From CP2-2F sp034432555 (GTDB lineage: Bacteria > Chloroflexota > Anaerolineae > Aggregatilineales > UBA2796): DNA of 64,000 nt. The first letter of the stretch is position 1, and each line of letters begins with the position of its first letter. Position numbers and translations under genes: made by a program. The notes under the pieces are model-generated. The model was not told the origin of the DNA. It searched no databases and worked only from the letters and a program-made list of their open reading frames with translations. This document shows, in pieces, positions 25,929-34,700 of this stretch. The stretch spans positions 1 through 64,000 of the forward strand of contig DAOUBW010000013.1 of NCBI GenBank assembly GCA_034432555.1, read 5' to 3'.

Positions 25929-25956
25929 ATTATAGCCTGCACCAATGGCTTGTCAA
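25929..25956 (-). promoter_or_regulatory. Consensus promoter of tRNA-Lys
   Basis: On the minus strand TTGACA (25951-25956), 16 bases, TATAAT (25929-25934). Both boxes are perfect consensus and the predicted start is about 6 bases before the tRNA. Confidence 0.85.
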
Positions 25957-25965
25957 TCCTAAATT

Positions 25966-25994
25966 TTGCAAACCCGCCCTTCTAGCGCAATAAT
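25966..25994 (+). promoter_or_regulatory. Possible promoter of the secreted protein gene
   Basis: TTGCAA, 17 bases, AATAAT, about 33 bases before the ATG at 26027. A moderate match only. Confidence 0.4.
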
Positions 25995-26026
25995 AAGCGC
26001 GCCTATACGCCAAAACGGAGGCTTGT

Positions 26027-26764
26027 ATGTTTAGAAAAATCGTGAGCTGGGGTGTCCTGCTGTGCTTAGGCATAGCGCTTTTGGGGCAAATGCCAGCGGC
26101 AAGCGCACAAGAAGCCACGCCAATTGCCTACGGCGAACCTGTCAACGGCGATTTTACCAGAGCTGGCGATCTGCGCTTTACCTTCACAGGCAGCGCGCAA
26201 GATATCATCTACATCTTTCCCCTAGGTACCGCCGTTTTTTCCACATTGGCATTTGAGATCAAACTGACCAACAGTAGCGGAGAAGCACTCGGCAAGGTCT
26301 ACAACAAAGAGCGCCTAAAACCTGTCCTGTTGGCAGAGCTACCTGCTGATGACACCTACACGATTACCCTGACCGGCGATAGCGCCGGCGAATTCTCCTT
26401 GCTGCTCCAAAAGACCGAAAACCTGCTGCCCGGCGTTCAAGTGACCGGTATAATCGAGTCAGAAGGCTTTCATTTCTACCGCATTTTTAGCCCACAACCA
26501 CTTACAATAGAACTTGACTATCAGCGCGTGGAAGGCACTTTCAGCCCTGAACTACGCATTGAGGATTTCACGCTAGGTTTTCCGCGTGAAGTGGCAGCCG
26601 TCTCAGGGCGTGCCATGCAAGATGCGCGCTTGCGCCTAGTGCTTGAAGCCAACGTCGAATATCTGGTGACCATCTCGCCTAAACCTTTTGACTTTGCCAG
26701 CATCCTAGAAACGGTGACACCCCTCAACTATAGCCTGACCGTGCGCGCCAGCCGCGGACAGTAA
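26027..26764 (+). CDS. Secreted protein of unknown function
   Basis: 245 residues. A Sec signal peptide (MFRKIVSWGVLLCLGIALLG, cleavage after ASA) is followed by a beta-rich protein. Two segments, GDFTRAGDLRFTFTGSAQDIIYI near residue 40 and VTGIIESEGFHFYRIFSPQPLTIEL near 140, resemble the start of the bacterial pre-peptidase C-terminal (PPC) beta-sandwich, suggesting two such domains in a row. PPC domains are found on secreted enzymes and surface proteins; no catalytic part is present here. GGAGG precedes the start by about 8 bases. Monocistronic. Confidence 0.7.
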   Translation: MFRKIVSWGVLLCLGIALLGQMPAASAQEATPIAYGEPVNGDFTRAGDLRFTFTGSAQDIIYIFPLGTAVFSTLAFEIKLTNSSGEALGKVYNKERLKPVLLAELPADDTYTITLTGDSAGEFSLLLQKTENLLPGVQVTGIIESEGFHFYRIFSPQPLTIELDYQRVEGTFSPELRIEDFTLGFPREVAAVSGRAMQDARLRLVLEANVEYLVTISPKPFDFASILETVTPLNYSLTVRASRGQ

Positions 26765-26867
26765 TCCTATCGGCAGGGCGTGCCTGAGACAGTGCGCCCT
26801 AGCCCTTTCGCCATGCACAAGCTACAATTGCCCTTAATTGTTATATCCGCAATCGGAGATTCTCAGC

Positions 26868-28265
26868 ATGGCAAAAGAATACGATCTCGTAGTGCTGGGC
26901 GCAGGACCCGGTGGCTACGTTGCCGCCATTCGCGCCTCTCAACTCGGACTCAAGACGGCTGTCGTTGAAAAACAATGGTGGGGCGGAGTCTGCCTGAATG
27001 TAGGGTGCATTCCCTCTAAAGCGCTGCTTCACAATGCCGAACTGGCGCACATCGTCAAGCACCGCGCCGCCGAGTTTGGGTTTAAGATGCAAGGCGAGGT
27101 CGAACTGGATTACAGCGTTGCCTTCAAGCGCAGCCGCCAAACTAGCAACCGCTTGGTAAAGGGCGTGCAGGGCTTGATGAAGAAGAATAAGATTGACACC
27201 TACGACGGCTGGGGAACGTTCACCGCGCCCAAAACGCTGCAAGTGACCCTCAACGATGGCAAAACTGAGACGCTCAATGCCAAAAATGTGATTATCGCCG
27301 TTGGCTCCGAAGTGCGCCTTCTCCCGAACACGCAGATCGGCAACCGTGTCCGCACCTACCTAGAGTTCATCATGGATGACAAGCTGCCGCGCAGCGTGAT
27401 CATCGTCGGTGCAGGCGCCATCGGCACGGAATTTGCCTACGTGATGCACAACTACGGCACTGAGGTGACGATGGTAGAATACATGCCTACCATGCTGCCC
27501 TTGGAAGATGAGGAAGTCTCCGAAGAACTCAAAAAGCAGTATACGCGTATGGGTGTGAAGGTGCTGACCAACGCTAAGGTCGAGCGCATCACCGAAGATG
27601 CCGACGCGGCGACGGTCACCCTGAGCATTGATGGGCAAACGCAAACGCTGCGCGCTGAGATGGTCTTGCAGGCAGTTGGCTGGAAGCCGCGCACAGGCTA
27701 TGGCTTAGAGGCAACCGGCGTCAAGCTCGACTCACGCGGTTGGATCGAGGTGGACGACTTCATGCAAACCAGTGTACAAGGCGTCTACGCCATTGGCGAT
27801 GCAACCGGCAAACTGCAATTGGCGCACGTTGCCAGCGCACAAGGCATCATCGCTGCCGAGAAAATGGCAGGCGCAGAGACCATGCCGCTGAACTACATCA
27901 TGATGCCGCGTGCCACCTACTGCAATCCGCAGGTTGCCAGCTTTGGCTATACCGAAAAGCAGGCACGCGAAAAAGGCTATGAGGTCAAGGTTGCCAAATT
28001 CCCATGGCAGGCGAATGGCAAGGCGCTTGGCTTGGGCGATTACGCCGGCTTCATCAAGATTATCAGTGACGCCCGCTATGGCGAGATTCTGGGCGCACAC
28101 CTGATCGGACCCAACGTGACTGAGCTGCTGCCCGAACTCACTCTCGCCCAGCTTTGGGAACTCACGCCCGCCGAGATTGCCCGCAACGTCCACGCGCACC
28201 CCACTCTCAGCGAGGCGATCATGGAAGCCGCGCACGGTCTTGAAGGACACATGATCAACGTTTAA
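26868..28265 (+). CDS. lpdA: Dihydrolipoyl dehydrogenase
   Basis: 465 residues. The FAD-binding GAGPGGYVAAI, the redox disulfide GGVCLNVGCIPSK (Cys42 and Cys47), the NAD-binding VGAGAIGTEFAYVMHNYG and the C-terminal His-Glu dyad region HAHPTLSEA are all present. It re-oxidises lipoamide in 2-oxoacid dehydrogenase or glycine cleavage complexes. No other subunits of such complexes are adjacent, so it may serve several. ATG 26868, preceded by CGGAGA, is preferred to an in-frame start ten codons upstream. Confidence 0.95.
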   Translation: MAKEYDLVVLGAGPGGYVAAIRASQLGLKTAVVEKQWWGGVCLNVGCIPSKALLHNAELAHIVKHRAAEFGFKMQGEVELDYSVAFKRSRQTSNRLVKGVQGLMKKNKIDTYDGWGTFTAPKTLQVTLNDGKTETLNAKNVIIAVGSEVRLLPNTQIGNRVRTYLEFIMDDKLPRSVIIVGAGAIGTEFAYVMHNYGTEVTMVEYMPTMLPLEDEEVSEELKKQYTRMGVKVLTNAKVERITEDADAATVTLSIDGQTQTLRAEMVLQAVGWKPRTGYGLEATGVKLDSRGWIEVDDFMQTSVQGVYAIGDATGKLQLAHVASAQGIIAAEKMAGAETMPLNYIMMPRATYCNPQVASFGYTEKQAREKGYEVKVAKFPWQANGKALGLGDYAGFIKIISDARYGEILGAHLIGPNVTELLPELTLAQLWELTPAEIARNVHAHPTLSEAIMEAAHGLEGHMINV

Positions 28266-28281
28266 GCTGAACACCTTTTCT

Positions 28282-28315
28282 GCTCTGCCACAGGCGCGTT
28301 CGCCCGTGGTAGAGC
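28282..28315 (+). terminator. Hairpin terminator after lpdA
   Basis: GCTCTGCCACAGGCG, CGTT loop, CGCCCGTGGTAGAGC: 13 pairs (14 counting a G-T) with one internal mismatch, 16 bases after the stop. No T-run. Confidence 0.65.
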
Positions 28316-28343
28316 GCCTACCCAAGATAGGACTGCTCAACCT

Positions 28344-31292
28344 ATGCGATTTGATCGGAAAGACACCCGCGCCTATGCCCTGATCGGCTCTGCGGTGCGC
28401 GCCGCACCCGACCTGCTGCGCCACGCCCTGGATGCCTGCCAGCGCATGAACATCGCGCCGCAGCTTGCCGAGCCGAATGCACCACGCCAAATTGATGATG
28501 CCGGCTTGTTCATCGGCATTTACCCCGAACCGCCCACACCCGAAACCGCCGCAGAATACAGCCGTGCCGCTGCCCGCAACACGCCCTGCCTGATCTTTTT
28601 GCGTGAGGGACTGCCCGAAAGTGAGGCGCTGACCGCACTGCGCGCTGCGCCTGACGCAATCGCCTTCCGCGAAGCAGCTGACCTGCGCGCCGCTTTGGTG
28701 AACCGCCTGGCAACCCTGCGTGATCTCAAGCTGGAGTCGCTGCATTACGTTGGCGCCATTCCAACGCCACCAGAGGTCTACATCGCCCATCCCTACACAC
28801 TGTTGCCCTCAAGCCAGATGATCGGTCGGCGCATACAGCTCGAAGTCCTCTCAGATTGGGTGACCGAGACCAATCATAAAGTGCGCCTGATGAATGTGGT
28901 CGCCATTGGCGGTATGGGCAAAAGCGCTATGACCTGGCATTGGTTTAGCGAGATTGCGCCAACGCTCAGCGACTTCAGCGGGCGGCTGTGGTGGAGCTTT
29001 TACGAGAGCGACGCCTACTTTGAAAACTTTGTGATCCGTGCGCTTGCCTACGTCACAGACTCACCAGAGGACGAAATCCGTGAGATCAGCGCCGCTGAGC
29101 GCGAGCGCGAACTCCTCGAAGTCCTAGATCGTGAACCATACCTAATCACGCTGGACGGCTTAGAGCGCATCCTGATCGCCTATGCACGCATGGACGCCGC
29201 ACGCATGGACGATGACTCGCTGGATGAGGAGACGGCGAACGTCGTGGCAGGCGCGCTTGGCATTCCCAAAGAGGCGCAAGGCACTATCTTCACGCCCAAC
29301 CGACTGCGTAAAACGGCTGATCCGCGTGCTGGCGCATTCTTGCGAAAGCTGGCAGGCGTGAACGCTTCACGCATCCTGATCAGCACGCGCCTTTATCCCG
29401 CCGATTTGCAGCACGCCAGCGGCTACCCAATGCTGGGCAGCTTTGCTATGTTCTTGGGCGGTTTGGAAGATGCGGAAGCGCTTGCCTTGTGGCGTGCCTA
29501 CGGATGTAGCGGCGAAGACTCCGACCTGCTGCCGATCTTCAACACAGTCCAGAACTATCCGCTGCTCATCCGCGCCCTTGCCGGGGAGGTAGCTGCCACT
29601 GCCAACGGCGATTTTGCGGCATGGCGGCGTGCCAACAGTGGCTTTGCGCCGCTGCGCCAAAGCGCGGACTCGGTGCGCGCACACCTGATGAGCTACGCCT
29701 TGCGCGGCTTGGATGCAGGCGCACGCCGCACACTAGAGACGATTGCCGCTTTCCGTATGCCTACCTTCTACGAATCGCTGATGCCGCTCTTGGTAAAACC
29801 TGCTCAAACGGCAGACGCTGCACCAAAGGCACAAGGTGGCTTGCGCGGCGCACTCGGCGGGCTGTTGGGCAAGAAGCCGCGTGAGGCGTTTAGCGGCTTT
29901 AGCACGGAGGCGGAACTTGACGCGGCGCTCAGTGTGCTAGAAGGGCGTGGCTTGGTCGGTTGGGATCAGCGTGCCAACCGCTATGACCTGCATCCGATTG
30001 TGCGTGGGGTGGCATGGAACGCACTAGACGCGCAAGCACAGCAAGGCTTGTATGCCGCGCTGAACGCGCACTTCAACGCTATGCCTGCGATCCGCGTCGA
30101 AGACGTGCGGAGTTTGGAAGACCTAACGCCTTCCATCGAGCTATACAACACGCTGATCGGCATGGGCGAATATGACGAGGCTTACGCGCTCTATGATGCA
30201 CGCCTGAACCTGCCCATGCTGCGCCGCCTGAGCGCTAATTTACAGCGCGCCGAACTACTCGAACAGCTTTTCCCCGAAGGGGCGGAAAAAGCACCGCGCC
30301 TCACCACCAAGATTGCCCAAGCACGCGCCATCAACGATCTGGCACTTGCCTATCAAATGTCTGGACAGCCTGCGCGTGCTGCGCCGCTTTATCTGCGCGC
30401 CGTGAAGATGGCGGAGTATGAAGGGGTGCCGCGCAATGTTGCCATCGGGCTGATGAACTTTGCTGAGTCGCTGCGGCAGATTGGCGATTTTTACCCCGCG
30501 GCGATGTCTGCCAACCGCGCCCTGCTGATTGCGCGCACCGTTCACAACATTGGCGATGAAGCAACCGCGCTGGGCGTCTTGGCGCTGACGCGCATGGCAT
30601 ATGGCGCCTATGCAGATGCCGAGGCTGCCCTAAAGCGCGCCCTACGCTTGCAGGCAAGCCAGAACAATCCGCAAGGGCAGAGTGTAATGTATGCCTTCCT
30701 CGCCCAGCTTGCCGTGTGGCAAGGCGATGCTGAGCGCGCTCACCAATACGCTGATCAGGCATGGGAACTTGCTCAAACGCTTCAGTACGAAGCCGATGTG
30801 GTACGGGCACGGCGCTTTCAGGGTGAGGCGGCACTGCTGGCGGGCAACTTGAGCGCGGCGGAGGCAGCCTTCACCGAAACGCTGACCCGTGCGCGGGCAG
30901 CCAGCCTAACCGAACACGAATTGGCGGCGGTGGTTGGGCTGGCGGCGGTGCGCCTGCAAGATGATATGCCCGAAACAGCGCGCACAACCTTAGAAGATGT
31001 GTGGGAGGCAGCCGAACGCGGCGGCTTCCGCATGGCGCAGGCAGATGCGCTAAACGTGCTGGCACACGCTGAACGTGCCATTCAGCGCGACGAGGCTGCC
31101 GTCCAAGCGGCACAGGCTGCCGTGCAGATGGCATGGTGCAATGGCGAGCCTTACGCCTACGCGCACGGCATGGCACAGGCACGTACCACACTGAGCGCGC
31201 TTGGTGCAGACCTGCCCGAAGGCTTGCCAACCCTCGACTTTAGCCAGCTCGGCACGCCTATCGAGGTAGAGATTGACCCACCGCAGCCCTAG
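28344..31292 (+). CDS. STAND NTPase with DUF4062-like N-terminus and TPR-like C-terminus
   Basis: 982 residues, cytosolic. Residues 8-125 (DDAGLFIGIYPEPPT..., SRAAARNTPCLIFL) resemble the DUF4062 domain, a TIR/SEFIR-like sensor or effector fold. An NB-ARC-type ATPase follows: P-loop GGMGKS at 189-194, YLITLDGLERIL as Walker B and SRILISTRL as sensor 1. After a winged-helix region near 560-590, the last 350 residues are helical repeats of TPR type (LAYQMSGQPARAAPLYLRAV and others). STAND proteins act as ligand-triggered switches in signalling, programmed death or phage defence. There is no adjacent partner gene. Which role applies is unknown. Confidence 0.82.
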   Translation: MRFDRKDTRAYALIGSAVRAAPDLLRHALDACQRMNIAPQLAEPNAPRQIDDAGLFIGIYPEPPTPETAAEYSRAAARNTPCLIFLREGLPESEALTALRAAPDAIAFREAADLRAALVNRLATLRDLKLESLHYVGAIPTPPEVYIAHPYTLLPSSQMIGRRIQLEVLSDWVTETNHKVRLMNVVAIGGMGKSAMTWHWFSEIAPTLSDFSGRLWWSFYESDAYFENFVIRALAYVTDSPEDEIREISAAERERELLEVLDREPYLITLDGLERILIAYARMDAARMDDDSLDEETANVVAGALGIPKEAQGTIFTPNRLRKTADPRAGAFLRKLAGVNASRILISTRLYPADLQHASGYPMLGSFAMFLGGLEDAEALALWRAYGCSGEDSDLLPIFNTVQNYPLLIRALAGEVAATANGDFAAWRRANSGFAPLRQSADSVRAHLMSYALRGLDAGARRTLETIAAFRMPTFYESLMPLLVKPAQTADAAPKAQGGLRGALGGLLGKKPREAFSGFSTEAELDAALSVLEGRGLVGWDQRANRYDLHPIVRGVAWNALDAQAQQGLYAALNAHFNAMPAIRVEDVRSLEDLTPSIELYNTLIGMGEYDEAYALYDARLNLPMLRRLSANLQRAELLEQLFPEGAEKAPRLTTKIAQARAINDLALAYQMSGQPARAAPLYLRAVKMAEYEGVPRNVAIGLMNFAESLRQIGDFYPAAMSANRALLIARTVHNIGDEATALGVLALTRMAYGAYADAEAALKRALRLQASQNNPQGQSVMYAFLAQLAVWQGDAERAHQYADQAWELAQTLQYEADVVRARRFQGEAALLAGNLSAAEAAFTETLTRARAASLTEHELAAVVGLAAVRLQDDMPETARTTLEDVWEAAERGGFRMAQADALNVLAHAERAIQRDEAAVQAAQAAVQMAWCNGEPYAYAHGMAQARTTLSALGADLPEGLPTLDFSQLGTPIEVEIDPPQP

Positions 31293-31317
31293 TTTTGCCA
31301 CTGCGCCTAACCACCAC

Positions 31318-31346
31318 TTGCATCTATTTGTGAATAGAAGTACAAT
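31318..31346 (+). promoter_or_regulatory. Promoter of the tandem binding-protein genes
   Basis: TTGCAT, 17 bases, TACAAT. The predicted start near 31353 lies inside the inverted repeat at 31347-31388. Confidence 0.7.
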
Positions 31347-31388
31347 AAAGTTTAGATCATTCAAAACATTCTGAACGATCTAAACTTT
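31347..31388. promoter_or_regulatory. Long inverted repeat overlapping the transcription start (operator or leader hairpin)
   Basis: AAAGTTTAGATC pairs with GATCTAAACTTT over 12 bases, then one mismatch, then TTCA/TGAA, around an 8-base loop. It follows the -10 box directly and ends 35 bases before the ATG. The position fits a repressor operator; an RNA hairpin in the leader is the alternative. Confidence 0.6.
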
Positions 31389-31423
31389 GTGCAGTGTTTG
31401 TACTCCGAAGGAGGTCAAACCTT

Positions 31424-32455
31424 ATGAAACACCTTGCGCGCCTTTTGGCGTTCATCCTCGTTGCGGCGCTCAGCCTGAGCGCATTTGGTACCCTCACCGC
31501 GCAGGAAAACCGCACTGTGCGGCTTGGCTATGTGCCAGTCATGATTTACGCGCCGCTCTATATTGCGGTAGAGCGCGGCTACTTTGCCGACGAAAACCTC
31601 ACTGTGGAGTTAACGCCGTTGCAAGGCGGCTCGGATTCGGTGGTGCAGCTTGCCGCTGGCAACTTCGATGCCGCTGTTGGTGGTGTGGGCGCGGGCTTGC
31701 TGAACGCCGCCAAACTCGGCTTGGAGTTCCGCATCGTGGCACCCATGCACACCGAACGTCCGCCGATTGCCAGCCCGTTAGTGATCGCCGCCAGCCGTGC
31801 CGATGAACTCAAAAGCGTTGCCGATTTGAAAGGCAAGACCGTTTCGATCAACGCGACGGGCGCTGCCACGGAGTATTGGGTCTACCTTGCCCTGACCAAA
31901 GCAGGCTTGACCATGCAGGATATTACGCTAACCACCATCGCCTTCCGCGACGTGCCAGCCGCCCTTGAAAGCGGTGCGGTGGATGCCGCCATTTTGGGCG
32001 AACCGTTGGTGACTCTTCAAAAAGATCAGGGCGTGATCAGCGTGCTTGCCGATGATTTTGTCGAAGGCATCACCGTCACCTACCTGTATATGAGCCTGCC
32101 GCTGCTCACGGAGCGCCCGGAGGTTGCCGAGGGCTTTGTGCGCGCCTATCTGCGTGCGCTGCGCGATCTGGATGACGAAGGTTGGCTGAACACTGAGACA
32201 GCCGCCATCATCGAGAAATATACCAATGTGCCTGCCGATGTGGTGCTGCGCGCTAACCGTCCCTACTACGATCCCAATGGTGTGATTCCCATGGCGGATC
32301 TTGAGGAACTTCAGCGTTACTTCCTTGAGCGCGGTGTGCTGGAATACACCGAAGCTATTGATTTAGCGCCGTTTGTAGATAGCTCTTTGGTGGAGAAGGC
32401 AATCGAAGTGTTGGGCGAATATACGCCGAAGCCTGCTGCCACACCTGATAACTAA
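31424..32455 (+). CDS. NMT1/TauA-type substrate-binding protein (copy 1)
   Basis: 343 residues. A signal peptide (MKHLARLLAFILVAALSLSA, cleavage near TAQE) and then VRLGYVPVMIYAPLYIAVERGYFADENLTVEL, the standard start of NMT1/THI5/SsuA-type binding proteins, with LQGGSDSVVQLAAGNFDAAV next. Such proteins bind nitrate, sulfonates, taurine or pyrimidine precursors. There is no lipobox. AGGAGG precedes the start. It is followed 11 bases later by a paralogue with very similar segments throughout, so the pair arose by tandem duplication. Permease genes are absent here; the ABC ATPase at 12326 belongs to the matching class. Confidence 0.87.
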   Translation: MKHLARLLAFILVAALSLSAFGTLTAQENRTVRLGYVPVMIYAPLYIAVERGYFADENLTVELTPLQGGSDSVVQLAAGNFDAAVGGVGAGLLNAAKLGLEFRIVAPMHTERPPIASPLVIAASRADELKSVADLKGKTVSINATGAATEYWVYLALTKAGLTMQDITLTTIAFRDVPAALESGAVDAAILGEPLVTLQKDQGVISVLADDFVEGITVTYLYMSLPLLTERPEVAEGFVRAYLRALRDLDDEGWLNTETAAIIEKYTNVPADVVLRANRPYYDPNGVIPMADLEELQRYFLERGVLEYTEAIDLAPFVDSSLVEKAIEVLGEYTPKPAATPDN

Positions 32456-32466
32456 GGAGGACTGCC

Positions 32467-33486
32467 ATGAAACGCTTACTTTTGTCAATTTTTGTGGCGG
32501 CGCTGCTCGCTCTTGCGGCGCAGCCATCTGCTCATGCCCAAACCGAGAAGGTACGGCTCGGCTACCTACCCGTGATCACCTATGCCACCTTCTTCATCGG
32601 CATTGAGCGCGGTTACTTTGCCGAAGAAGGCATCGAGATTGACCTGCTGCCACTGCCAAGCGGCGGCGGCGACTCCATCGTGCAGCTTGCCGCTGGCAAC
32701 CTTGACGTGGCAGCGACCGGCGCCGGCGCGGCACTCTGGAATGCCATTGCGCTCGGTTTTCCCGTCAAGATTGTGGCGCCGCTGCACACTGAGCGCCCAC
32801 CCTTAGCAACGCCGTTGGTTATCGCTGCCAAGCGCGCCGATGAGATCAAAAGCGTTGCCGACCTGAAAGGTGGCAAGATTGCCATTAACGGTGTCGGCTC
32901 AGCCGTTGAGTATTGGGTCTATGCGGCGCTGAAGCGCGAAGGAATCAGCATGGATGAGGTGACGACGGTTGCGATGCCTTTCCCACAAATGGCAGCCGCG
33001 CTAGATGCTGGCGCCGTGGATGCGGCTGTCATCACCGAGCCGCTAGCAACTTTAGGGCGCGATCAGGGCTTGCTGACCTTCCTTGCCGACGATTTCATTG
33101 ATGGCATCACGGTGACCTATGTGTTCATGGGCGAGTCCATGCTCACCGAGCGCCGCACTGTTGCAGAGGCGTTTATGCGCGCCTATCTGCGTGCCGCACG
33201 TGATCTACAAGGTGAGATTGACGAGTCCGCCGCTGCCATCATTGAGAAGTACACTAATGTGCCTGCGTCCGTCGTGCTACGGATGAACCGTCAATACTAT
33301 GATCCAAATGGCGTGATCCCTGTGGCAGACCTTGAAGAGGTGCAGCGCTACTTCAAAGAGCGCGGTTTGTTGGAATACGCCGATCTGCTCGAAGTGCCAG
33401 CACTGATAGATGGGATGCTGGTCGAGTCTGCTTTGGCAGCCATCGGCACGTATGTGCCAGAGCCTGCCGCCACACCTGATAACTAA
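32467..33486 (+). CDS. NMT1/TauA-type substrate-binding protein (copy 2)
   Basis: 339 residues. Same fold and order as the preceding gene: signal peptide to about AHAQ, then VRLGYLPVITYATFFIGIERGYFAEEG, LLPLPSGGGDSIVQLAAGNLDVA and a shared C-terminus ending KPAATPDN versus EPAATPDN. Differences cluster in the ligand-facing loops (YAPLYIAVE versus YATFFIGIE), so the two may bind related but different solutes. AGGAGG precedes the ATG by 6 bases. The pair ends at a strong double hairpin. Confidence 0.87.
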   Translation: MKRLLLSIFVAALLALAAQPSAHAQTEKVRLGYLPVITYATFFIGIERGYFAEEGIEIDLLPLPSGGGDSIVQLAAGNLDVAATGAGAALWNAIALGFPVKIVAPLHTERPPLATPLVIAAKRADEIKSVADLKGGKIAINGVGSAVEYWVYAALKREGISMDEVTTVAMPFPQMAAALDAGAVDAAVITEPLATLGRDQGLLTFLADDFIDGITVTYVFMGESMLTERRTVAEAFMRAYLRAARDLQGEIDESAAAIIEKYTNVPASVVLRMNRQYYDPNGVIPVADLEEVQRYFKERGLLEYADLLEVPALIDGMLVESALAAIGTYVPEPAATPDN

Positions 33487-33496
33487 ACCTACCCTT

Positions 33497-33541
33497 GCAG
33501 CACGCTGCTTTTTTGGGCAGCGTGCTGCCTGATCAGGCAGC
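33497..33541 (+). terminator. Two overlapping hairpins at the end of the binding-protein operon
   Basis: Hairpin A is GCAGCACGCTGC (33497-33508) with GCAGCGTGCTGC (33517-33528) around a TTTTTTGG loop. Hairpin B is the palindrome GCTGCCTGATCAGGCAGC (33524-33541), followed by CCTTTTC. They share 33524-33528, so only one can form fully at a time; B followed by TTTT is the better terminator. Confidence 0.7.
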
Positions 33542-33786
33542 CCTTTTCAGCTTCCACCACAAGGCGGGTGCGCTCGGCATTGTACCAGCCAACCCGAATG
33601 GCTGGCGACTCAAAGAGCCTTTCCGCAAACTGACTCACAACATATCTCGCCAAAATCACACGCACAGTTCAGCAAAAGAATTCATCATAGCATAAGAGAT
33701 GCTTGAAATATTAAAAAGCCGATAGATTGCCTTGGCTATTACAGTTTTGAAATATGTTAGTAAAGCAAGTTAGCTGTCTATCCCTA

Positions 33787-33816
33787 TTGACAAAGAGTCT
33801 ACACTTGCCTTATACT
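33787..33816 (+). promoter_or_regulatory. Strong promoter of the unknown membrane protein gene
   Basis: TTGACA, 18 bases, TATACT, in a locally AT-rich stretch. The start near 33823 leaves a leader of about 24 bases with GAGGAGG. The rest of 33542-33786 holds no gene that I can support. Confidence 0.75.
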
Positions 33817-33846
33817 TGCAGTTATAAGCTGTTGAGGAGGCTGAAG

Positions 33847-34605
33847 ATGACACAGCGTGTAAAAACCAAGACGCGCCAATCTAAGGCACGTGCGATTCTT
33901 GAAGCACCAGTGGCGAAAGTGCCATCGGCGGGCAACTGGCTGGCTATGACACAAGCATTTAATTTGCGTGCCAGTGTAAAAGAGTTGCCTGTATCAATCG
34001 ATTCACGCCTCATTGATCGCTATCATGAGACCAATGCTCGCGTAGCACAGCATAACTTATCTGTGTATTTTATGGGATATGCGCCTACCTTCAGTGGGTG
34101 GTATATCCACCGCGGTCAGAACAGTGACTGGGCGATTATCAACCTTGCACAGGATGTTCTATTCACGACGCCGCGTGGATTCTTCGGGCGCAAAAATCAG
34201 CTAATCGTGCCACAAACCGTTGCTAAGGACATTGAAGCGATTCGGGCGGCTGGCATTGATATGGATGCGCTGTTCATCGCGCACGAAATTCCCGCCGGTG
34301 TTGTTCCCAATGGTTCACCACCACCTACGGAGCTAATTATGCCGCCCGCACCACGCCGCGCCCAAGAGCGCCTTCACCGCACTCAACGCTTTGCACAAGG
34401 GCTGTGGACGACTGGCGCCCTCACAGCGGTAACGGGCATCGCAGCGCTGGCTGCAACCTCTGCCTTATTTCTTGCCAGCTCGCCGATGCTTCTTAGTGCG
34501 TCCTATGATCCGGTGCTATTTGGCTTACAGCTCGATCCTCACAACCATGTCAATGGGTTGCCTGTGGCAATGTGGTATTACTTAACACATTGGTATTGGG
34601 AATAG
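33847..34605 (+). CDS. Unknown protein with a C-terminal membrane segment
   Basis: 252 residues. The N-terminus is basic (TQRVKTKTRQSKARAI). The middle (AQHNLSVYFMGYAPTFSGWYIHRGQNSDWAIINL) has no family I recognise. One long hydrophobic stretch, near residues 195-220 (GALTAVTGIAALAATSALFL), should cross the membrane, leaving a short C-terminus rich in aromatic residues and His (HNHVNGLPVAMWYYLTHWYWE). Codon use is more AT-rich than in neighbouring operons. ATG 33847 is chosen because GAGGAGG stands directly upstream. It opens a group of three unknown genes on the same strand. Confidence 0.65.
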   Translation: MTQRVKTKTRQSKARAILEAPVAKVPSAGNWLAMTQAFNLRASVKELPVSIDSRLIDRYHETNARVAQHNLSVYFMGYAPTFSGWYIHRGQNSDWAIINLAQDVLFTTPRGFFGRKNQLIVPQTVAKDIEAIRAAGIDMDALFIAHEIPAGVVPNGSPPPTELIMPPAPRRAQERLHRTQRFAQGLWTTGALTAVTGIAALAATSALFLASSPMLLSASYDPVLFGLQLDPHNHVNGLPVAMWYYLTHWYWE

Positions 34606-34642
34606 CCTGATTGGCATCCTGCCGTGCCGCACAGTTAAATTA

Positions 34643-34688
34643 ACCTCCCTCAAGCGTCCGCATAGCTGCTCTGCGTTTCGAGGGAGGT
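34643..34688 (+). promoter_or_regulatory. Hairpin that can pair with a Shine-Dalgarno-like GAGGGAGG
   Basis: ACCTCCCTC (34643-34651) is the exact complement of GAGGGAGGT (34680-34688), with a further imperfect stem inside. The right arm holds the only purine-rich site before the ATG at 34701, about 12 bases away. It could be a translational switch or simply a terminator of the preceding gene. Confidence 0.45.
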
Positions 34689-34700
34689 AGTTCAGTATTT

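Noticed and set aside
27732..28790. A 352-codon minus-strand open frame opposite lpdA and the STAND gene start
   Set aside because: It is antisense to two well-supported genes, has no recognisable domain, and its composition is that of a codon-phase shadow in GC-rich DNA.
33495..33695. A 66-codon frame after the binding-protein operon
   Set aside because: It starts with TTG inside a terminator hairpin and has no ribosome site; the region is explained by hairpins and a promoter.
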